A stretch of 39,662 nt of DNA. Source: Plantago elongata. Its lineage: Eukaryota > Streptophyta > Magnoliopsida > Lamiales > Plantaginaceae. The translations under genes and the position numbers were made by a program. Below, in pieces: positions 33,420 through 39,662 of the stretch. The DNA is taken from the NCBI GenBank assembly GCA_036897095.1, contig JAYMSP010000877.1, forward strand, positions 1-39,662. The letters are read 5' to 3'. Positions within the stretch are counted from its first letter, which is position 1; each line of letters starts with the position of its first letter. The notes below the pieces were generated by a model. The model did not search any database. It was not told the DNA's origin and saw nothing but the letters and a program-made list of their open reading frames with translations.

Positions 33420-36383
33420 TCATACCTTGCTCCTCATCCTAACTAACTTGGCCAATGTTTCTTGAGCAGCTAATGTATGACCATGATTATGCCCTAGCAT
33501 CACTGTCCTAATGCTGATGCAAGTCCTGCACAGCTCTTCACCACTGTCGAAATTGCCACCACGCAGAAGCAATTTGGCTCTCGTCTCCAGTAGTGTAGCT
33601 TTCAGCAATGTTACCTCTTGCCATACGTACTCATCGACCCTCTGGTTCGACTGCAGAGCTTTTTTCCAGCAGAGAGACCCGTGGCACCAGTCCTGAATCT
33701 GAGAAACGAACGACTTCTCCACTTCTTCCAGTACATTTGTGCACACTTTGAGAAGCTCCAGAGCTGAGTTGCACCTTGAAAAGGTTGTGTATGCTTGTAT
33801 GGCTAAAGGTAGTGCTGTACGTTTGATGAATAAAACCATGTCGATTGCTTTCAGCTGGACTAGTGGGGGTTCCGATTTGAATCCAAATACGAGGAACGCT
33901 GAAGCCCAGAGGTGATCTGAGTTCACATCCGGATTCCCAATCTTCCTTACCCCTTGTACTGTTGCTTTGGCTGCAACCAGACCATCTTTCCGTCTTGCGA
34001 ATATTTGAGTTATAGGGTGAAACTGAATCCAGCATCCAGGTTGCCTGTTGGCTTTCCGAGCCAAACCGAGTCTAACTAGGAGAAGAGCTGAATCTTCTTC
34101 ACTCTTCCATGTCTGGTTCCTTAAACAACCTGAGCAGCAACAGAAAGCAATTTTGAGGCATTTGGTCCACCTTCTCAGTTTGCTTGTCTTGGAGGGCATC
34201 TTATTTGCTGATGCTGCGAGCAAGTTCACTGGAATTGGTGCAGGGGCAAACCATGCTCCAACCTGAAGCATCCTCAAAGCCGGTAGATTCTTACTACCTT
34301 TCATTTGATGCAATACAGCAAAGCAAAAGGTCAAAACTTTCATCAGGAAAGGGCTTGTCCTGCAAAATTGTTGATCTACGCTGCTCAAAGTGGAGGAGCC
34401 AGCAGTTTCATCATACTGGGTGTGGTTCACAGCTTCAAATAAAGCAGACGGTGAAATTGCAAGCTCAGATAGCAGTGAGCCAATGATCCATAACCCAAAA
34501 CTTGACCTTCCTAGTTTTTCATCAAATTTACCAAGAACTTCCATCTCTGAAGCTGGATATTCCTTCTTTCGCCTGCCTCTGACCAATGTCATTGCATCAG
34601 ACAATGGTAGTGTCTGAAGCTGCATTGGATCTAAATGCATTACTCTAGATAGCCTTGTCGTGATTATTACATGAGTTCCTCCCGTATTCCTCGGGAACAA
34701 ATCATGCAAGTCCTTTCCTTCCCACCATTCCCTCTCGGTTTCCAAATTGTCAATGATCAGTAAATATGGCATGTCACGAAACAGCTCCCTTTTAACTCTT
34801 TTGAATGCCTCTGATTCTTGTTCCTCAAAGCTCCGTATCCTCCCTCTCTCCCCCTCTTCATCTGCACTGACATCCAATCCCATGTTCATTGACATGTTCA
34901 GTATGTTTTGCCTGAAATACCGAGCTTCACCACCGACCCATAAGACCATCTTGTACCTCTGGGAGTACCGGTAAGCAAACTCCAGAGCCAGCTCTGTTTT
35001 TCCAACTCCAGATGAACCATTTATACAGACAATGCTACTGCCAAAGCTCTTGTAATTTCCACTCTTTGATTTCTTGTACTTGGGGCGCTTCAGGGAATTT
35101 CTCCCAATTCCTGGCTCTACCCACGCCTCCAAATTCGGTTCCTTGCATCTCCCAACCTCCAAACTAATAAACTTCCCACCTTTCGTCGTGTCAACCTCAC
35201 ATTCCTCGTCTGCTAACCCTTCAGATTGTCCCGGTGTTCCATCCTTAGTCGATGGCATCACACTTTCATGCACCAAACAATCCCCACAACCGAAAAAAAC
35301 TGTCTCAATTTCTAATATCTCTCTTTCCCTCCCTACAAAATACTTGTTTCTTGAAAATGGTATTTCCTCATGTGCATCTTCAAATTCATTCACACTCTTC
35401 CGCCCGAGTTTTGCCCTTAGTATCCCAGCAGCTTTTGCCACACAGGTTCTCCAATTACCCTCATTCACTTCCAGCTTGAATTCATGATACCTCATTAGCC
35501 CATCCAGAGCTTCTTTACATTCCTTGTTATCAGAATGTGAGTTAAACAGATTAGCAACCTCATTGGCATCAGTATCAAAGAACAAAGGAATCAAATTCTT
35601 CTTCTGAGCAAAGAATCTAATCTCCTCCAAGCTCAAATGGTTAAGAAGGCTACAGCTGGTAACCACCACAATGCCAAATGTCACTGAGCAAATAACTCTA
35701 TCAGCAATCTCATGGCTCTGGTTATCCGCGTACTTTGCCCTGTCAGCCACAAAGCAAGCAATACCTTGAACCTCAAGCTCCGACTTGAGCCACTTACAGA
35801 ACCGTATCAAATTCGGGTTCTGTCCATGGAAGCCTATGTACACATCACAGCTCCTGAGCTTCGCATTGGAAGCCGGTGAAGCCGAGCTTTTCGCAAACGA
35901 AATACGTGGAACTGGAAAGGAGAACGAAATCCTCGGAGCAGTTTCCGTGCCTGAAACCGGGACACACGTCACAATCTTAAGCTGCTTGGTGTTTGAAGGG
36001 TCATTGGAGTAGTCTTGCCGTTCTGGAGGTGGGGTGTATGAAGTGCTAGGGATGTCGTCGGACTGGGACCCGCAGTAGGAAACTGGCGGTGAAGGATGTG
36101 TCATTGTAGTAGGAGGAGTTGGACTTGGACATGAGCTTTCTTGTGTAGGATTCGGATCATCTGCTAAGTTAGCTCTTGGAGAGATGTAAGGTGATTGCAA
36201 TGCTGAAACAAATGCTGAGGATGGAGGAGAGACTAATGGGGAGTTGTATGCAGATGAGGATACTGAATTTGTTAAGGAGTTCTTTGAAAACACAATGTCG
36301 GTATTAACACTTGTTTCCTTACCGGAGCTAGAATTGATCTTGATCTTAAGCTCCGGAGAAAGAATTTCTGCTCCTTGTTTCAT
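33420..36383 (-). CDS. TIR-NB-ARC-TPR-like protein, XTNX type
   Basis: One 987-aa intronless frame. Residues 1-175 are a Ser/Pro-rich tail with many SP sites. A TIR domain (about 178-325) starts SCDVYIGFHGQ; its S-L-E-E-I segment (251-255) places E254 at the NADase glutamate position of plant TIRs. After VGRE (350-353) comes an unusually long charged linker of about 100 residues. The nucleotide-binding domain has P-loop GSSGVGKT (456-463), kinase-2 LLIIDNLE (541-548) and RNBS-B-like HVIITTR (571-577). FHPIT (788-792) sits where an MHD motif might be expected. No leucine-rich repeats follow. The C-terminus (about 870-980) is helical and TPR-like. Arabidopsis relatives are At4g23440 and At5g56220, annotated as TIR-NBS or P-loop NTPases; their biological role is unclear. 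The downstream poly(A) signal at 33364 fits a complete gene. Confidence 0.9.
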   Translation of the reverse strand: MKQGAEILSPELKIKINSSSGKETSVNTDIVFSKNSLTNSVSSSAYNSPLVSPPSSAFVSALQSPYISPRANLADDPNPTQESSCPSPTPPTTMTHPSPPVSYCGSQSDDIPSTSYTPPPERQDYSNDPSNTKQLKIVTCVPVSGTETAPRISFSFPVPRISFAKSSASPASNAKLRSCDVYIGFHGQNPNLIRFCKWLKSELEVQGIACFVADRAKYADNQSHEIADRVICSVTFGIVVVTSCSLLNHLSLEEIRFFAQKKNLIPLFFDTDANEVANLFNSHSDNKECKEALDGLMRYHEFKLEVNEGNWRTCVAKAAGILRAKLGRKSVNEFEDAHEEIPFSRNKYFVGREREILEIETVFFGCGDCLVHESVMPSTKDGTPGQSEGLADEECEVDTTKGGKFISLEVGRCKEPNLEAWVEPGIGRNSLKRPKYKKSKSGNYKSFGSSIVCINGSSGVGKTELALEFAYRYSQRYKMVLWVGGEARYFRQNILNMSMNMGLDVSADEEGERGRIRSFEEQESEAFKRVKRELFRDMPYLLIIDNLETEREWWEGKDLHDLFPRNTGGTHVIITTRLSRVMHLDPMQLQTLPLSDAMTLVRGRRKKEYPASEMEVLGKFDEKLGRSSFGLWIIGSLLSELAISPSALFEAVNHTQYDETAGSSTLSSVDQQFCRTSPFLMKVLTFCFAVLHQMKGSKNLPALRMLQVGAWFAPAPIPVNLLAASANKMPSKTSKLRRWTKCLKIAFCCCSGCLRNQTWKSEEDSALLLVRLGLARKANRQPGCWIQFHPITQIFARRKDGLVAAKATVQGVRKIGNPDVNSDHLWASAFLVFGFKSEPPLVQLKAIDMVLFIKRTALPLAIQAYTTFSRCNSALELLKVCTNVLEEVEKSFVSQIQDWCHGSLCWKKALQSNQRVDEYVWQEVTLLKATLLETRAKLLLRGGNFDSGEELCRTCISIRTVMLGHNHGHTLAAQETLAKLVRMRSKV

Positions 36384-36404
36384 GTTTCTTGGTATGCAAA
36401 AGCT

Positions 36405-36466
36405 CTGAAAATGAAGTTTTTTTGGAGCAAATGAAAGGGAAAAAAAGGTGGGTTTTTCTGTCTTAC
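36405..36466 (-). other. possible 62-nt 5' UTR intron of the XTNX-type gene
   Basis: On the minus strand a donor CTG|GTAAGA (36466) and an acceptor TTTCAG|AGC (36405) enclose 62 nt with a pyrimidine-rich centre, starting 22 nt upstream of the ATG at 36383. This is a plausible but unproven minimal plant intron. Confidence 0.4.
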
Positions 36467-39268
36467 CAGTTAGGCAGTTACCAGTAGTTGGGAAATGTCA
36501 CATACACAAAGCCATTTTGATCTTTCAGTAGCAGAAACATTGACAACGAGCAAATCTTGACTGGGATGAAGGAACTGAAGACTTTGATGGTGGATTCTTG
36601 CTTAACTTTGCACCGGCAGGTACATTCAATGTCTGGCTGGAAGTGATGAATTTTCAGTAATATGAATGCAACAGTAAATTTGAACAAGATCCTAGCATGT
36701 GAATCGATCTATCATCTTCTTCCACAGTGGGCCCTGTTCAGAATGAGATCATACCAGTTATTGCAAGAAAACAAAGAGCTACAGCATAATCACAAGGTAA
36801 AAGAAACTATTATATTGTGTACAGGAAAGCTCTTTTATTGATGATATTACCCCATCATTAAGCACCCTTTAGAGGTCATAAACAGATTACCTGAAAAATT
36901 AATTCACTTTGAAATGTTTTTTCACTTGGAGGCTGAAAAGAGAAAAGAGATGAATCTCCTTTCCTTCAAATTACAGATAGACCATCTACTCTCTCTCTAT
37001 TTCTCTCTCATGGACAGATGGAGAATCTAATGTATGGGTTGGATCTGTGAGGTTTGAACATAAAAAATATGCTGGAAAGAAATGCTTTAAAAGGTCCTGC
37101 AGAGTGTAATTGGTGTCATATTCCAAGTCTCCTTAGTTTAATGACTCTTTGTCTTGGGCTTAGGGTACTGCTTTTTGTTTTTTGTGTTGTGAGGATTAAT
37201 GTGATTCTAAATCTGAATTCTTGATAATACATGTAGAAGTAAGTCCAAGGTTTATTGTAAATCACATAACTTAAGGATTGGTCAGAAAGAAATAAAGCAT
37301 TGGGGAGAGGAAACATGAAACCAGACAGACCTTGTTGTCTCTTTGCTATGCTGTAAGCTTTTCCATACAGCTGAAATGTGGAAAATGACTATGAAAAATG
37401 AAGGCTGTTTTTTCTTACTACTGCATGTGTACTCATCTGACTAGTTTTGCTCTGAAAATTGAACCAGGACCAGTCCACTGAGGAGCACAAAACTATTAAC
37501 AATTGAAGAGAAGGTAGATTTTTGAAGGGCTCAATAGCAACTTGTTGTGCACATAACTATGGTAAATAATTTCACATTATTCGTATATATCGTTGATAAC
37601 TAAGCCCGGTAAAAGCCAAAAAAATTCAAGTTTTTGCTGGAATTGTAATGCGAGTTAGTTATCTCAACTTTTAACTAGGGGGAGCTGTCCTACTTAGCTT
37701 TTCCTTAAATTGCTACTACTATAGACAGAAATGGTTAATACACTACATGATTAAGCAGCTTAGGCAGTATTTAATAGAGATGGGATATTATGCACCCATT
37801 TCTTCTAGTGCTCCTAAGTTAGGAGAGTAGTTGCATTAAAAGTCTTAATTATTCGCTGGATTTTTTTTAATAGACCTGACAAGTTTTTAATGCTATTAGG
37901 CCTAGACATTATTGCACGGAGGATAGTACCACCAAAGGTGGAACTGGAAAAGGAAAATTCATCAAAACATATTATTCTTCATGTTCTCCTTGGCTAGAGG
38001 TGCATGAGATGAAGATATTTAGATTGGATTGCCCAAGTTAAAAATCCGTGTTGGACTTAGCTAGACGGTGTTGTATAATGTAGAGTGAAGATGGTGGGTA
38101 CGAAGTTTGGGTATATGGGAAGTTGATGTATCTTCGATAAGATTTAAGATCGAATGTCTAATATAGAGTAGTCATGTATTAAAGTATAATCTCTTAAATG
38201 CGAATACTTGAGTTTGAGAATAGCTAGATAGACTTGCAATATACTTATATTTCATCGACATGAAATACAATATATTGGATTATACATTCAACTTCCTTGT
38301 TTGATGTTAGATTGGATAGCTATGTCCCTGGACCAACCATACATACCATTTGTAGGGGTTTATGATGTGCCTCATTCTACATCAGTTAAAAATTAGTGTA
38401 ATTTTATAGTAAACTATTCTCACATCATATGAGTATTTTGGTGATTCGGGATTAAGTTTGTGAGATTACCGATTCAAATTGAACGTATCAAATCAACGAT
38501 ACATGAATGACTCAAGTATTTATAACTGTATCGATTCAAAGAATCAACTACTCTGTGGAGATTTTTAATTACCTAACTTGAGTATTTTTGGATTATAATT
38601 ACAAAGGGTCCATTTAATTGTTTTCGTCGATAACTCAAATTTAATTTCTCGAATATTATGATATTTTATGGGTGTTGAAATAAGAAAATATGAGTCGATT
38701 AAAATTGACAGTAAACAACCTGAGTGTCTTCAAATACTCTTTGTATACTACTAATGATAGTACTTGAGAAATGTATGAATTGTTTGTTATACCGTTTGAA
38801 CGGTTATCTTCCTATTTAAATTGAATTTTTTATATATAAAAAAATTAATTTCAGTTGGGACAAAGCTACTCAAATTCTATTTCATGCCGCCCGACAGTTT
38901 TAATCTGTCATCATATATATTCATGATGTAAATGTTTTGGATAGAAGTTAATGTTGACTCTGAGTCCTTACATGCAAACTTCATTTTCAAACTGAGCTTT
39001 CCATGGTCACATGTAGTGCCTAAACTCTTTCTCACAACTTGTTTACGGTTAGTGATGCTCATTGATGCATATCTAGTTGGAAACATTATGGAAGAAAATA
39101 ATGTCACTACATCTTTGCTCTATTTATACGCAGTATATACACTGCATTTCCTAGCTCCTCTCCCTCTAAAACTTTCAAATTTGAATTTTTGATAAACTGT
39201 TTTCGAATTTTCAAATTACTCTTCATTAATTCAATAAAATTTTATAATTAAAATTTACTACCATTCTA
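36467..39268. other. promoter side of the XTNX-type gene and intergenic DNA
   Basis: A CT-rich tract (about 36990-37010) may belong to the promoter. From 38000 the sequence is AT-rich with repeat-like texture. TGTTGGACTTAGC near 38050 recalls a copia LTR start but no LTR end was found. No gene is supported. Confidence 0.45.
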
Positions 39269-39460
39269 CTCCCTCCGTCTTAATTTCATATTTTTATATT
39301 TTAATTTAATCTGTCACAACTCCTAATTTTATCTTCATATCCCTTAATGTAAAATCGTTCACCTACTTTATACACTATTTATTCCACCTTATTCATTATT
39401 TGTGCTTGAGTACGCGAAAAGATGAAAGAATACGAATTTTTTTATATACAATGAAGGGAA
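39269..39460. mobile_element. Stowaway-like MITE (192 bp, right end decayed)
   Basis: It starts CTCCCTCCGTCTT after a TA (39267-39268). The right end reads ATGAAGGGAA and is followed by TA (39461-39462), a mutated form of ACGGAGGGAG. No coding capacity. Confidence 0.65.
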
Positions 39461-39662
39461 TATATAGTATATCATGAGCTTTCTGTTATTTAATTAGTTT
39501 TAATAGATCTTTTTTATTATAAATGGGTAAAATTAGCTTCAGTCTAAATTCTGAATTAAAACCGATGTCTCAATCCGTACTCTCTAGTCTTGAATGCGGT
39601 CCTTTACTAATTGGGCCAGGTCCAGTTGCGCTAATTACTTTCAGACTATCTTGGACCACTCC

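Noticed and set aside
34048..35487. Several plus-strand frames of 60-137 codons
   Set aside because: They are shadows of the 987-codon minus-strand TIR-NB-ARC gene.
38050..38350. Possible copia LTR starting TGTTGGA
   Set aside because: No matching LTR end, second LTR, primer site or target duplication could be found.
1..39662. CRISPR array, operon or biosynthetic cluster
   Set aside because: The genes are spliced plant genes on both strands with large spacers and unrelated functions; the tandem arrays have no repeat-spacer structure.

Overview
The window is nuclear DNA of a flowering plant, most likely a core eudicot and perhaps an asterid. The protein-coding genes have GT-AG introns, the intergenic DNA is very AT-rich, and it is littered with small plant transposons: hAT-type elements, Stowaway MITEs, a SINE and Helitron remnants. 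The species cannot be named from the sequence. No CRISPR, operon, rRNA or functional tRNA gene was seen.

Layout. (1) 1-2590: AT-rich flank with a possible Helitron 3' end near 437 and W-box cores upstream of a TATA box. (2) 2593-7290, plus strand: a group I WRKY transcription factor (two WRKY domains, 824 aa, five coding exons). It has a 1.3 kb leader intron holding a 59-bp minisatellite and a first coding exon holding seven 33-residue repeats. Its 3' UTR carries a small inverted-repeat element. (3) 8540-15325, minus strand: a complete nine-exon CLC chloride channel/transporter of the plant CLC-f type (768 aa) with two CBS domains; intron 5 carries a tRNA-derived SINE. (4) 15.5-24 kb: a gene-free transposon block with a possible solo LTR, a long-TIR MITE, tandem duplications, a dead Helitron Pif1-like helicase with two copies of its 3' end, and two non-autonomous hAT elements with perfect 8-bp target duplications. 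(5) 24906-29589, plus strand: a conserved plant protein of unknown function resembling Arabidopsis At4g26450 (726 aa, four coding exons; the last exon lies beyond a 2.2 kb intron). (6) 29.6-33.4 kb: intergenic, with a CCGG-rich terminal-repeat element split by a Stowaway MITE and a decayed Stowaway. (7) 33420-36383, minus strand: an intronless-CDS TIR-NB-ARC-TPR-like protein of the XTNX type (987 aa). (8) 36.5-39.66 kb: intergenic, ending with another Stowaway-like MITE.

The four genes are ordinary, unrelated single-copy-type plant genes and do not form a cluster. A possible theme is stress response: a WRKY regulator, an anion transporter and a TIR-NBS protein, but that link is only inference. 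The most unusual features are the double tandem-repeat expansion in the WRKY gene, its altered N-terminal zinc finger, and the transposons placed in the UTR and intron of the WRKY and CLC genes.
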